A stretch of 64,000 nucleotides of DNA, taken from positions 1 to 64,000 of the forward strand of contig JAUVXW010000004.1 of NCBI GenBank assembly GCA_030603385.1, given 5' to 3'. A program made the translations under genes and the position numbers. Position 1 is the stretch's first letter. Each line of letters starts with the position of its first letter. This DNA comes from Promethearchaeota archaeon. GTDB lineage: Archaea > Asgardarchaeota > Lokiarchaeia > Sigyniarchaeales > SOKP01. Positions 16,627-25,818 of this stretch are shown here, piece by piece. Below the pieces are notes generated by a model. The model was not told the origin of the DNA. It was given only the letters and a program-made list of their open reading frames with translations, and made no database searches.

Positions 16627-19317
16627 ATGATAAAGCCACCGTACAAATTAAGATGTGAATATGTTGAAAATCCAATTGAAATAGATACACCATTTCCACG
16701 GTTTTCATGGATTTTGGAGCATGAACAAAGAAATCAATCTCAATCAGCTTATCAAATCATTGTTTCTTCTGAAGAATCCCTCTTAAATTCAGAGAAAGGT
16801 GATCTGTGGGATACTGGAAAGATCATTTCAGAAAATAATATCAATATAGAATATAATGGTAAACCATTGAAAAGTAATGAAATGTATTTTTGGCATGTAA
16901 AATGGTGGGATAAAGATAATTCAGAAAGCAGCTTTAGTAGATTTTCATCTTTTGGGATGGCACTTTTAGAAAAATCTGATTGGAAATCAAAATGGATTAG
17001 CAAAAAAGATTTTGTTGATAAAAAGACAAGGATAAGTTTGCAGTACAAATCAGGAGGAGTAGGTCTTTTTGGCAGATTAAAAGAAGTCAATGCAATCTAT
17101 TTAAGAAAAGAATTTAATGTAGAAAAGCAAATTGAAGCAGCAAAACTCTATATAAGTGGCTTAGGATATTATGAATTGAGACTGAATGGGAAAAAGATAG
17201 GAGATCGAATTCTAGAGCCAGCACAGACGGATTACAACAAAATCGCCCTTTATTCCACATACGATATAATTGATCATCTACAAGAACGCAACGCCATTGG
17301 AGTGATATTAGGAAATGGGCGATGTGTTGAACTTTATGGGTACGATTTTCCTAAACTTATAGTTCAGATTCAAATTCAATATACCGACGGAACAAGCGAA
17401 ATTATATGCACTGATGAGAGTTGGAAGTTATCAACTGGACCAATTTTGGAAAATGGAATCTATTATGGCGAAAAATTTGATGCCCGTCTTGAAATGCCTG
17501 GTTGGGATAATCCAAATTTTGAGGATTCTGCTTGGGATAATGTATCTGTAGTTGAGGGTTATAATTTAGCTTCCCAGTTAATGCAGCCTATCCAAATAAC
17601 AAAAGTTATGACACCTCAAAAAGTGGAGAGTCCACAACCAGGAATGTATATATATGATTTTGGTCAAAATTTTACTGGATTTATTCGCTTAAAAGTTCAA
17701 GGTCCTAGAGGATGCCAGGTAAAAGTAAGATTTGCCGAATTGATAAAAGAAGACGGGACTTTAAATACTGCTACTAACAGAAGTGCTCCCGTAACCGATA
17801 TATATATTCTAAAAGGAGAAAGAGAAGAAATATATCAACCTCACTTCACTTACCATGGTTTCAGATATGTTGAGTTGACAGGATTTCCAGGTGTTCCATC
17901 AAAAGATTCTATTGAAGGATATTTTTTTCATAGTAATGTACCTAAGGTAGGTGAGTTCTTTTGTTCCAATGAATTAATCAATAAAATCCATACTAATATA
18001 ATTTGGGGTCAATTAAGTAATCTGATGAGCATTCCAACAGATTGTCCTCAGAGAGATGAGAGACATGGATGGATGGGAGATGCACAAATAGTATCTGAAG
18101 AAGCGATGTTAAATTTTGATATGGCCCTATTCTATACCAAATATTTACGAGATATACAATTATCTCAAAAGGAAGATGGTAGTATATCAGACGTTGTTCC
18201 ACCTCATTGGCCCATATATCCCGCGGATCCCGCATGGGGCTCTGCTTATATTACAATAGCATGGCATATATACTGGTATTATAGTGATATTCGAGTACTT
18301 AAAGAACATTATGAATCATTTAAGCTATACATTGAATTTCTTTCAAATACTTCCAAAGACAACATTCTTTCTATAGGCAAATATGGAGACTGGTGCCCTC
18401 CAATGTGTATTGTTTCAAAAAGAACACCAATAGATTTGGTTTCAACCTGGTATTATTATCATGATACTCTTATATTTTCAAAAATCGCAAAAATCTTAGG
18501 AAATGATAAGGATTGCACTTATTATTCTGAAAAAGCAAAGGAAATTAAGGATGCTTTTAATCGAGAATTTTTAATGCATACTTACAAATATATTAAAGTA
18601 TCCTTTACGGATAGAGCAATAAGTCAAACGTCAAATGTACTTCCACTATCTCTAAATATGGTTCCTGAAAATAGAGAAAAAGAGATATTGAATTCCCTCA
18701 TAGAAGCTATAAGGGGACATTATGATTATCACATGGATACTGGGTTGGTGGGAACGAGATATATTCTTGAAGTGTTGACTGAAAATGGATATCCAGAAAT
18801 CGCATATAAGATGATAACTCAGACTAGTTTTCCTAGTTTGGGTTATATGATAAAAGAGGGGGCAACAACCATATGGGAACGATGGGAAAAACTTGAAAGC
18901 TCAGGGATGAATTCACAAAATCACATTATGCTGGGATCTGTAGATACATGGTTCTATAAAACATTAGCTGGAATTAAATCTTTAACACCCGGATGGAAAA
19001 CTTTTAGAATAAAACCATTTATATCAGAAGATATGAATTATGCTCAAGCTAAACTAAATTCAATTAAAGGACTAATTTACAGTGCATGGGAGAAAAAAGA
19101 TTTAAACTTCAAACTTACTGTAATCATTCCTGTTGGGTGTGATGCTGAAGTATGGGTTCCAATTAAAGATGAAAACTCACCAATTAAAGAGGGTGATACT
19201 GTTATTTGGGATCGTGAGGAAAGAGGAACCGGTCATTTAGGTATAACCTTTAAGTCAAAAGAGGATAATTATGTGGTGTTTAATATTGGTTCAGGTTATT
19301 ATGAGTTTTCTAGCTAA
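16627..19317 (+). CDS. Alpha-L-rhamnosidase, glycoside hydrolase family 78
   Basis: A protein of 896 residues. The N-terminal beta domains include LRCEYVENPIEIDTPFPRFSW and a carbohydrate-binding-like segment (LYISGLGYYELRLNGKKIGD, about residues 172-191). The catalytic (alpha/alpha)6 barrel has DCPQRDERHGWMGDAQ (about 473-488), which holds the general acid glutamate, and TTIWERWE (about 755-762), which holds the base glutamate. The C-terminal domain is a beta sandwich. It releases terminal L-rhamnose from pectic or glycoside substrates. It lacks a signal peptide. Together with the GH51 and GH29 enzymes around it, it would strip side sugars from plant or algal oligosaccharides. Confidence 0.93.
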   Translation: MIKPPYKLRCEYVENPIEIDTPFPRFSWILEHEQRNQSQSAYQIIVSSEESLLNSEKGDLWDTGKIISENNINIEYNGKPLKSNEMYFWHVKWWDKDNSESSFSRFSSFGMALLEKSDWKSKWISKKDFVDKKTRISLQYKSGGVGLFGRLKEVNAIYLRKEFNVEKQIEAAKLYISGLGYYELRLNGKKIGDRILEPAQTDYNKIALYSTYDIIDHLQERNAIGVILGNGRCVELYGYDFPKLIVQIQIQYTDGTSEIICTDESWKLSTGPILENGIYYGEKFDARLEMPGWDNPNFEDSAWDNVSVVEGYNLASQLMQPIQITKVMTPQKVESPQPGMYIYDFGQNFTGFIRLKVQGPRGCQVKVRFAELIKEDGTLNTATNRSAPVTDIYILKGEREEIYQPHFTYHGFRYVELTGFPGVPSKDSIEGYFFHSNVPKVGEFFCSNELINKIHTNIIWGQLSNLMSIPTDCPQRDERHGWMGDAQIVSEEAMLNFDMALFYTKYLRDIQLSQKEDGSISDVVPPHWPIYPADPAWGSAYITIAWHIYWYYSDIRVLKEHYESFKLYIEFLSNTSKDNILSIGKYGDWCPPMCIVSKRTPIDLVSTWYYYHDTLIFSKIAKILGNDKDCTYYSEKAKEIKDAFNREFLMHTYKYIKVSFTDRAISQTSNVLPLSLNMVPENREKEILNSLIEAIRGHYDYHMDTGLVGTRYILEVLTENGYPEIAYKMITQTSFPSLGYMIKEGATTIWERWEKLESSGMNSQNHIMLGSVDTWFYKTLAGIKSLTPGWKTFRIKPFISEDMNYAQAKLNSIKGLIYSAWEKKDLNFKLTVIIPVGCDAEVWVPIKDENSPIKEGDTVIWDREERGTGHLGITFKSKEDNYVVFNIGSGYYEFSS

Positions 19318-19339
19318 CAGAAAATGAAAAGAAGTAGAT

Positions 19340-20701
19340 TTAAAATATTTTTAAAACGTATGCAGCAGACTCGAATAAATCTTCTGGTAAAGTAACATTG
19401 ATGTTTTCGTCATCTTGATTCCATGCCAGATTCCCTTCGTAACCAAGTAATTGTATTTTTTTAGATTCCTCTAATGATATCGATAAAATTGTTAGATTAT
19501 TCCTTCGTGGTTTATCTAATAAATGAATGTATAGGATATCACCTTTCTGCGTAAATCTAAGCTCAATATCATATAGTGTTTTTCCTTCAGCTCTTTTCCA
19601 AGGTCGAGTTCCATATATTGCCTCACCATTTATTTTGAGCCATTTTCCAAATCCTAATAATGCTTCTTTTTGAAGTTCTGGTACTGTACCGTCAGCCATA
19701 GGTCCAACATTAAGTAATAGATTTCCATTTTTACTCACAATGTCTATAAACATTCGTATTAACTCATCCGGTTTTAGGTAATCTTTTTCAGTTTCCATTT
19801 TATTATAACCAAACGAATAACCTATACCCCGAGTACTCTCCCATTTTAATTCGGTTATGTCAGGCATCATCCTATATTCTGGAGTCGCAAAATCTCTATG
19901 TCTAACTTTTGGATGCTTAAATTCTGATTTATGAAATTGAATCCATCTGTCATTAATAACACCATCAGGATGTTTATTATAAAAATACGCAAAAATTTCG
20001 TAAACATTTGTATTTGGGGGATATCCTATATCATTCCATAGAATTATAGGATCATACTTATCCATTAACTCATACCAATGGTGATTAGCATATTTTGTAT
20101 ATTCTATTTCACTTGGACCATTTATTCGCCAACTTTCATCATCCGTTATTGGATTTGGATTCCAAGACCAATCTAATGCTCCAGAGTAGTAAAGACCCAT
20201 CCTTAATCCCTTACTTTTAACAACTTTTGTAAGTTCTCCCACAATATCACGACTAGCATAATAATTTTCATTTTTGGGATTTGGGTACCTACTAGGCCAT
20301 AGGAGGAATCCGTCATGATGTTTTGTCACTAGCACAACATATTTTGCACCAGCTTTTTTGATTAGGTCAGTCATCTCTTCTGGATCCCATTTTTTTATCT
20401 CATCATTAAAAATCTCTGCAAATCTATCATAAGAAAAGTCATCACCATAATTTTCTTTATGATATTTTTGAGTGGGGCTTCCCTCAATCATTAATGAATT
20501 TAAGTACCATTCGGCATAAGGATTATTCTTCATATGGATATCTACTCCTCTTTTCTGGGATTCACCTAAAGTTAATTTTTCCGCAGCAAAAGCAGGAACA
20601 GAAAAAAGTCCCCAGTGTATAAAAATACCAAGTTTAGCGTCATGGAACCACTTAGGGACTTCATGTTGTTTTAATGATTCTTTTTCAGGAATATATTTCA
20701 T
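19340..20701 (-). CDS. Alpha-L-fucosidase, glycoside hydrolase family 29
   Basis: A protein of 453 residues. WFHDAKLGIFIHWGLFSVPAF (split here as WFHDAKLGIFIHWG and LFSVPAF) is the family opening, and KYVVLVTKHHDGFLLWPS follows. The nucleophile aspartate is in PIILWNDIGYP (about residue 224). NGNLLLNVGPMADGTVP marks the end of the catalytic barrel, and a small beta domain closes the chain. It removes L-fucose from glycans. No signal peptide is visible. It is convergent with the rhamnosidase gene (22 bases between the ends). A second, more distant GH29 gene lies at 36469-37935. Confidence 0.92.
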   Translation of the reverse strand: MKYIPEKESLKQHEVPKWFHDAKLGIFIHWGLFSVPAFAAEKLTLGESQKRGVDIHMKNNPYAEWYLNSLMIEGSPTQKYHKENYGDDFSYDRFAEIFNDEIKKWDPEEMTDLIKKAGAKYVVLVTKHHDGFLLWPSRYPNPKNENYYASRDIVGELTKVVKSKGLRMGLYYSGALDWSWNPNPITDDESWRINGPSEIEYTKYANHHWYELMDKYDPIILWNDIGYPPNTNVYEIFAYFYNKHPDGVINDRWIQFHKSEFKHPKVRHRDFATPEYRMMPDITELKWESTRGIGYSFGYNKMETEKDYLKPDELIRMFIDIVSKNGNLLLNVGPMADGTVPELQKEALLGFGKWLKINGEAIYGTRPWKRAEGKTLYDIELRFTQKGDILYIHLLDKPRRNNLTILSISLEESKKIQLLGYEGNLAWNQDDENINVTLPEDLFESAAYVLKIF

Positions 20702-20748
20702 TTTTTATTAACTCTTTTTTTTATATAATCATGAATTAATAGAATTTA

Positions 20749-20946
20749 TTATAGGTTGCCATATAGAGGTCCAAAATTGGCACATGCACGATAATCGGCA
20801 CTTTCTAAATCTTCTGTGCCAAAAGCATTCCATGCACTCGGCCTAAATATGTTAATATTTTGAATATTGTGCATACACACTGGAATTTTTAGCATGGAAG
20901 CGAGAGTGATTAAATCAGAACCAATGTCTTGATTATTATTTCCCAT
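20749..20946 (-). CDS. Small hypothetical ORF, possibly a gene remnant
   Basis: An open frame of 65 residues starting at ATG, with a purine-rich stretch (AGAAAGATAAAG) before it. I do not recognise it. Part of it ([15 protein letters not shown]) faintly recalls the C-terminal end of FGGY sugar kinases. A kinase-like start codon region lies 100 bases upstream on the same strand (21037-21072). It may be debris of one decayed gene rather than a functional small protein. Confidence 0.3.
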   Translation of the reverse strand: MGNNNQDIGSDLITLASMLKIPVCMHNIQNINIFRPSAWNAFGTEDLESADYRACANFGPLYGNL

Positions 20947-21036
20947 TCTTTATCTTTCTGTTGCCTTGATTTTTGTACTTCTAACGGGTTAGTGTCTTTT
21001 CCTTCTTTACAATATTTTTTTACCCATTTTATAGCA

Positions 21037-21072
21037 TTATGCTCCTATATCAAAAGCTATAAATTTTGACAT
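21037..21072 (-). pseudogene. Possible FGGY sugar-kinase N-terminal remnant
   Basis: Read from ATG at 21070-21072 the frame gives MSKFIAFDIGA and then a TAA stop. FxAFDIGAxSGR is the opening phosphate-binding motif of FGGY kinases such as rhamnulokinase. The remaining sequence to 20947 has stops in this frame. It sits next to rhamnosidase and fucosidase genes, where a sugar kinase would be expected. The match is only eleven residues, so it is tentative. The gap 20947-21314 holds nothing else that I can see. Confidence 0.35.
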
Positions 21073-21314
21073 TTTATTATGAAAGAAAATTATGAGTATA
21101 GGATTTAAAATTTATTAAAATTTTACTTAATCTATTAAAACATTTTAAAATGGAACTTAAAATGGATCTCATCAAATTCAGTGTAAAAGCGATTTTTTAA
21201 TAGAAGAGAAATAATAAAATCTAAGATTAGTCTAAGACTCCATTAAAAGTTTACAATATTAAACTATATATTAAACCTTGATAGTATTATAATTATAAAA
21301 AAAAAAAATAAAAA

Positions 21315-21536
21315 GTGAAAAAAAAAATGACCCAAGCTTATGAAAAAGTAATGGAAATGGAAAGTCCTAAAATTGAACAAGTTGAAACACCAATAGAAAG
21401 TGAAGTTGATGAATTACTTGGAGATTTGAATCCAAGATATTTTGAGGAAGGTATGACTCTTGAAAATGCACTAGAAAAGGTTTATTCATCAGATATTTAT
21501 TCTAGTAGCAGATATAATATGTTTAGGCCTTTTTAG
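21315..21536 (+). CDS. Small acidic protein of unknown function
   Basis: A frame of 73 residues starting at GTG 21315, or 69 from ATG at 21327. It is acidic in the middle (IESEVDELLGDLNPRYFEEG) and ends SSSRYNMFRPF. An A-rich stretch precedes it. I do not recognise it. The codon use and even residue mix look protein-like, and it has its own upstream AT-rich promoter region. It could be a true small protein, but it has no supporting neighbour. Confidence 0.4.
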   Translation: MKKKMTQAYEKVMEMESPKIEQVETPIESEVDELLGDLNPRYFEEGMTLENALEKVYSSDIYSSSRYNMFRPF

Positions 21537-21651
21537 AAGAATTAAATATTTTTTTATATATTATCTTATTCTTATTTTTAAACATTAAAAAATAAATTAT
21601 TGATCCCATTATAAAGGTTCATTAAGAGTTATCTATTACTACTCTTCTTAA

Positions 21652-21768
21652 AAACTAATGAGTGATTTACGGTGTATTTCTAGAACCTGGCAAGTTGGAG
21701 GAGGAACTTCACAAATTCAGAACCATATTATGAGCTCTGTCTTAAGACAACTGTTTAAACTCATTTAA
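21652..21768 (+). pseudogene. Acyl-CoA dehydrogenase C-terminal remnant
   Basis: A frame bounded by TAA at 21649-21651 and TAA at 21766-21768 encodes ISRTWQVGGGTSQIQNHIM followed by SSVLRQLFKLI. GGGTSQIQ..I....VL matches the conserved end of acyl-CoA dehydrogenases (GGTSEIQRNIIA), the loop that contacts FAD. The rest of the enzyme, normally about 380 residues, is absent. It sits beside the thiolase/DUF35/SCP2 genes, so a fatty-acid-type operon probably lost this member. The gap from 21537 to 21651 shows nothing. Confidence 0.6.
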
Positions 21769-21808
21769 AAATCACAAAGTCTAAATTAAAAAAATAAGAA
21801 GTTAATAG

Positions 21809-22180
21809 TTAATCTGTCTTCAAAACAATTGTTATTGCTCTTGTAAGTCTAATAACATCTATTACTTTACCAGTTTCTACTTTAATTTCTTCCCGACTAA
21901 TCGCATGTGTAAAATCTCCTTTCCCTTGACAAATTTTTGTAATAGAGTTGTTATCTCCAGACATAACTATTTCCGCATCCTGTGAAGTTCCAGAGTTGAT
22001 GACGATTTCTTGATCTTTAATTGCCAAATAAAATGGATCCTCTTCTTCCAAATTAAATTGAAATATCATATTCCAATTTACTGTTTTTCCCCCGACATCT
22101 GTTATAAATACTTGTAGAGCTTTAGGATTTTTGTTCATTCTTTTAATTATTTCCATTAAATTTTCTCTTGCGACTCCCAA
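21809..22180 (-). CDS. SCP2-type sterol/lipid-binding domain protein
   Basis: A protein of 123 residues made of one SCP2 domain. IFQFNLEEEDPFYLAIKDQEI and DAEIVMSGDNNSITKICQGKGD give the alternating strands and the small helix that close over a lipid-binding tunnel. These proteins bind fatty acyl-CoA or sterol-like lipids. The gene starts with TTG at 22178-22180. The GGAGGAGAC at the end of the preceding gene serves as its ribosome-binding site. It is the last gene of a three-gene operon with the DUF35 and thiolase-like genes. A second SCP2 protein is encoded beyond the insertion sequence at 25925. Confidence 0.8.
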   Translation of the reverse strand: MGVARENLMEIIKRMNKNPKALQVFITDVGGKTVNWNMIFQFNLEEEDPFYLAIKDQEIVINSGTSQDAEIVMSGDNNSITKICQGKGDFTHAISREEIKVETGKVIDVIRLTRAITIVLKTD

Positions 22181-22182
22181 TT

Positions 22183-22677
22183 TTAGTCTCCTCCTTCAAA
22201 TTCAGGTTTACTTATCCAATTTGAATATTCATCTTCAGGAACAAAGAAAAAATCCGTCATTTTACCCTCTCTTTCTTTTTGAAAAACAGCCCTCACTCTC
22301 TTTCCTTTTTTAATCTTAGAAGGTACCAAATTTTCTGAGAAAATTCCTTGTAATAATGCAGTGTCGGCTCCATCTAACTTAATATATCCTGTAGCATAAG
22401 GTATATTTTTAATGAATGCTGATGTCGTAAACCATACGATTGTGCTTACTTCTATGGTGCCAGTATGCTTTACTTCAACCCAATCAGCTGGTACGAAGCA
22501 ATCTGAGCAATTTATCCTAGGGGGCATCCAAATCTTCCCGCATTTTGTACATTTTGCTCCCAAAATCTTTTTATTCTTCATTAATTCTAAAAAAAACTTG
22601 GATTGCCCTCCCATCGAATATTTATAATTTATTTTTATTATGTCTCTTATTTCATGCGCTTGAAATTCATTACTCAT
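22183..22677 (-). CDS. DUF35 protein: zinc ribbon plus OB fold, acyl-CoA partner of thiolase-like enzymes
   Basis: A protein of 164 residues. After an N-terminal helix, residues about 37-55 hold the zinc ribbon CTKCGKIWMPPRINCSDC. The rest is an OB fold (VEVKHTGTIEVSTIVWF ... YATGYIKLDGADTALLQGIF). DUF35 proteins sit next to thiolases and hydroxymethylglutaryl-CoA synthases in archaea. They hold CoA or bridge subunits. In actinobacteria they pair with Ltp2-type aldolases. The start ATG overlaps the stop of the thiolase-like gene (TAATG), so the two are translationally coupled and their products probably form a complex. Confidence 0.85.
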   Translation of the reverse strand: MSNEFQAHEIRDIIKINYKYSMGGQSKFFLELMKNKKILGAKCTKCGKIWMPPRINCSDCFVPADWVEVKHTGTIEVSTIVWFTTSAFIKNIPYATGYIKLDGADTALLQGIFSENLVPSKIKKGKRVRAVFQKEREGKMTDFFFVPEDEYSNWISKPEFEGGD

Positions 22678-23915
22678 TATTTTTTCATCCCCTCCTCATT
22701 TTCCATTACAATTATAGCAGCGTATGCTGCCCCAGGACCTCCAATTGAATGTGAAATAGCCCTTCCATTTTCAATTGTTTTCACCTGATGTTTTCCCGCA
22801 TCTCCTCTTAATTGAAGTGCAGCTTCCCCAGTCGACATAATTCCTGTTGCCCCTACCGCATGACCACATCCAATAAGCCCTCCTGATGGGCAACATGGTA
22901 CTTCACCATCCATTAACGGCCCTCCTGATTCAATCCATTTACCACCTTCACCGAAAGGAACAAAACCTAACTCTTCGTAAGATATAACTTCTTGCCCAGA
23001 AAAGGCATCATGTAGTTCTGCTAAATCAATTTGACTTTTAATTTTATCGTACTCTAAACCTGCCATTTTGTATGCCGCTTTTGCCGCATAGATATTCGAA
23101 TATAATCTTCCCATATCTTCCCTATTCCCTATAAAACAATCTGTATTCGCAGCACCGACCCCTGTTATCCAAATAGGATTCTCAACTTTTAATTCTTTAA
23201 CTTTATCTTCACTTGCTAGAATCAATGCTGCTGAAGCTTCTGAATATAAACAACAATCTAATAGTTTAAACGGATAACATATAATTCTCGAATTCATAAC
23301 ATCTTCTACAGTTATTTTCATTGGTGACTGGGCTTTAGGATTATTCATCGCATTTCCATGATTTTTTACTGAAACCAACGCCATTTGTTCTTCTGTAGGA
23401 TTTCCGAATTCCTCAAAATGAGCATTAATCATACTCACATAAGAACTAGCTGCCATCATTCCCATAGGATACTCATAAGTCATATCTGCTGAATATGCTA
23501 TAGAGTTAAGTACTTCAGGTGTGGTAGTTCCAGTTTGCTCATCATAACAATCATTACACTTCTCTACCCCAAGACATAGATTCAAATCAGATAATCCTGA
23601 AGCGATTTCAGCATAAGCCATACGAACTGTATACCCTCCTGTTGCACCTCCTGTGGCTATTCTTGTTCCAGGTTTATTATTCATTCCAATATACGAATTG
23701 ATAAATATATCCGGCATAAATTGTCGCTCAAAAAGTTCGTTATAAATACCATAAACAGTTGATTGTAGATCCTCATGTGTGATCTCCGCCCCGTTTTTAT
23801 TTGAATCTTCCAGAGCCAATTTTGTAGCGTCATATGCAAGTTCAAAATAAGTTTTATCCAAATACCGGGTTTTGAAAGGTGTAGTACCAATACCTATTAT
23901 TGCTACTCTTTTCAA
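22677..23915 (-). CDS. Thiolase-fold protein lacking the nucleophilic cysteine (SCPx/Ltp type)
   Basis: A protein of 412 residues with a thiolase fold of the SCPx type. The site where thiolases have the acylated cysteine (ACASG) reads RIATGGATGGYTVRMAY at about residues 85-101, so the cysteine is replaced by glycine. LAELHDAFSGQE retains the active-site histidine, and GLIGCGHAVGATG retains the CGHxxGATG loop. The final loop AISHSIGGPGAAYAA has no cysteine. Ordinary thiolysis should not work. The same TGGATG pattern occurs in lipid-transfer proteins such as the Ltp2 retro-aldolases, which pair with DUF35 subunits. It is the first gene of the operon, with TTG start and GAGGAAA ribosome-binding site. 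Confidence 0.82.
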   Translation of the reverse strand: MKRVAIIGIGTTPFKTRYLDKTYFELAYDATKLALEDSNKNGAEITHEDLQSTVYGIYNELFERQFMPDIFINSYIGMNNKPGTRIATGGATGGYTVRMAYAEIASGLSDLNLCLGVEKCNDCYDEQTGTTTPEVLNSIAYSADMTYEYPMGMMAASSYVSMINAHFEEFGNPTEEQMALVSVKNHGNAMNNPKAQSPMKITVEDVMNSRIICYPFKLLDCCLYSEASAALILASEDKVKELKVENPIWITGVGAANTDCFIGNREDMGRLYSNIYAAKAAYKMAGLEYDKIKSQIDLAELHDAFSGQEVISYEELGFVPFGEGGKWIESGGPLMDGEVPCCPSGGLIGCGHAVGATGIMSTGEAALQLRGDAGKHQVKTIENGRAISHSIGGPGAAYAAIIVMENEEGMKK

Positions 23916-24046
23916 AATTTCCTCAACAATTTTTTTAATTTTAATTTAATTTAGATAGAGTCATTAATTAATGTTTCAAATTAAGAAAGGAAACTGAGAA
24001 TTATATTAAAGAAAAGATTTATTTAATTTTTCTTTTATATTGTTGT

Positions 24047-24112
24047 AGAGAATATTTTTAAATCTATAAATTACCCTCATTTTTAAAAATTTTAAATTTT
24101 ACTCCGACTAAA
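24047..24112 (+). repeat. Terminal inverted repeat, left
   Basis: It begins AGAGAATATTTTTAAATC and ends TCCGACTAAA. It matches the reverse complement of 25819-25884 except for a handful of positions. Confidence 0.85.
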
Positions 24113-24119
24113 ATCGTTA

Positions 24120-25631
24120 TTATCCCATTCTTAAAAATGTCGGATTTCGCGAATATTGTGGTAAAAGGATCTGAAACCCATCTTCTTTCGCAATTTCAGG
24201 AAATATTGAATAAAGGTCAACGCCCTTTGTCATTATAAAGGTGCGAGCTTTCCCAATCATGTCAGGTCTTCCAAGTTTGTAAGCAGTATTAATCTTGAGA
24301 AGATCTAATATCAAAATTAAATAACGATGCTTTGAAACCATTTCTAACCCACGCACGTTTGCTCGTCTAGCGTGATATACGACAATATTATGAGAAAATT
24401 GGCGCTCAATTTCAGATCTAATATTCATCATTAGGATTAAATCTTCCTTTGTCCAATCAAAAGGAATAAAATCCATATTAACGTAGAAATTATCATTGAG
24501 TTTCGTAATATTTTGATACTTTATGGACTTTTTTGAATTTATTAAAGGAATGATACCCATTTCAAAAATCCACTCTAAAATCTCGATGGAGTATGGACCA
24601 GCGTCAGCTAGGATTATCAAGGGGCTCTCGAAACCTAAAGTAAAAAAATGCTTAAATGTCTCTTTAAAAACAGTGTATTCGTCTGTATTACCCGGAAATA
24701 ACTCACAATAGATTGGAACGGAACGATTGCCGCAATAAGCGTAAATTGTTGACACTTTATATCCCACACCATAGATTTTTCCTTGATGTCTACAAAATCC
24801 CGCGTCAGGATCGTTATAAGAGCCTTTTTCTTTGTTGAAATGATCGCTACTATTAGAATGAACGAATTGTGCATCCCAAATCAATATCCTATTTATTACT
24901 ATCTTAAACTCGTATGTCTCTTCAAGCAATTCAAGAAAAAACTGCCTTAATGCTTCTAAGGGAATGGCTCTTAATGCATGGCTTACTATAGATACATCAG
25001 GAAAGTAGAACGGGTCGTGAAGCACGGTTTTAAGGTAATTAGCTTGAAAATATCTAATTGCATTCATGTAGGACGTGTAATTATCAATTCCTATGTGAAT
25101 ACGGGACAGTTCAATTATGATTATATCGTGTAAGAATCGATCTCTAAAAGAAATCCCTTTTGCTTCTAATTTTTCCTGTAAATTATCAAAATAAGAGAAG
25201 TTATTACAAGTTATAATGTGTTCAAAAAAGCCTGTAAAGCCAGAAAGTGCTTTCAGCATCAGTTTTTCAACCTGACTAATCCCTTTATAAGTTATTTCTG
25301 ACACTGGTACAACCGCTACATCTCGAAATCTCCTAAGATAGTATGGTTTAATCGCTGTTAAATCCCCCTTTTTAATAAAATGGTCGATCTTATAGAATAA
25401 TTTTGTTATATCTTTCTTTCGACCGCGCTTTTGCTTTGATTTTCGAGGGACGCTATTTATAAGTTTCATCGCTGTCCTGTAATCTTTCGGGATTCTCATC
25501 ACAAATATCTGTTTTTCTATCTTAAATATATAGTCTGTAATTTGCATTTGAGCAAACGAATCATTATTTTTATATTTTAAAACAATCAATTGTTTTCCTC
25601 GATGTTTTATGATTATTAATCTTAAAGTCAA
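24120..25631 (-). CDS. Transposase, DDE type (IS4-superfamily-like)
   Basis: A protein of 503 residues. The probable catalytic triad is Asp in ILIWDAQFVHS (about residue 262), Asp in IILADAGPYSIE (about residue 345), and Glu in NIRSEIERQFSH (about residue 410), the latter followed by the YHARRANVRGLEM segment found in IS4/IS5-like transposases. It cuts and joins the element ends. The frame opens at TTG 25629-25631 just after a stop; the true start may be an ATG further in. The gene fills nearly all of the element, and no frameshift is seen, so it may be active. Confidence 0.82.
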   Translation of the reverse strand: MTLRLIIIKHRGKQLIVLKYKNNDSFAQMQITDYIFKIEKQIFVMRIPKDYRTAMKLINSVPRKSKQKRGRKKDITKLFYKIDHFIKKGDLTAIKPYYLRRFRDVAVVPVSEITYKGISQVEKLMLKALSGFTGFFEHIITCNNFSYFDNLQEKLEAKGISFRDRFLHDIIIIELSRIHIGIDNYTSYMNAIRYFQANYLKTVLHDPFYFPDVSIVSHALRAIPLEALRQFFLELLEETYEFKIVINRILIWDAQFVHSNSSDHFNKEKGSYNDPDAGFCRHQGKIYGVGYKVSTIYAYCGNRSVPIYCELFPGNTDEYTVFKETFKHFFTLGFESPLIILADAGPYSIEILEWIFEMGIIPLINSKKSIKYQNITKLNDNFYVNMDFIPFDWTKEDLILMMNIRSEIERQFSHNIVVYHARRANVRGLEMVSKHRYLILILDLLKINTAYKLGRPDMIGKARTFIMTKGVDLYSIFPEIAKEDGFQILLPQYSRNPTFLRMG

Positions 25632-25818
25632 TATAAATGTTTTGGTTCATTTGATGCATTCTATCTATAACTTTCACTGATTTTAAACCCTAATTCATTC
25701 TGTGAAATCCAATTCTAAAAGAACTAACACGAAGCTATAAACATTTATTAGATTTCACATTAACTCGAAGCTTGTTTTTCCATTTACGCGACGAAATTTA
25801 AATAAGAATATTTAGAAA

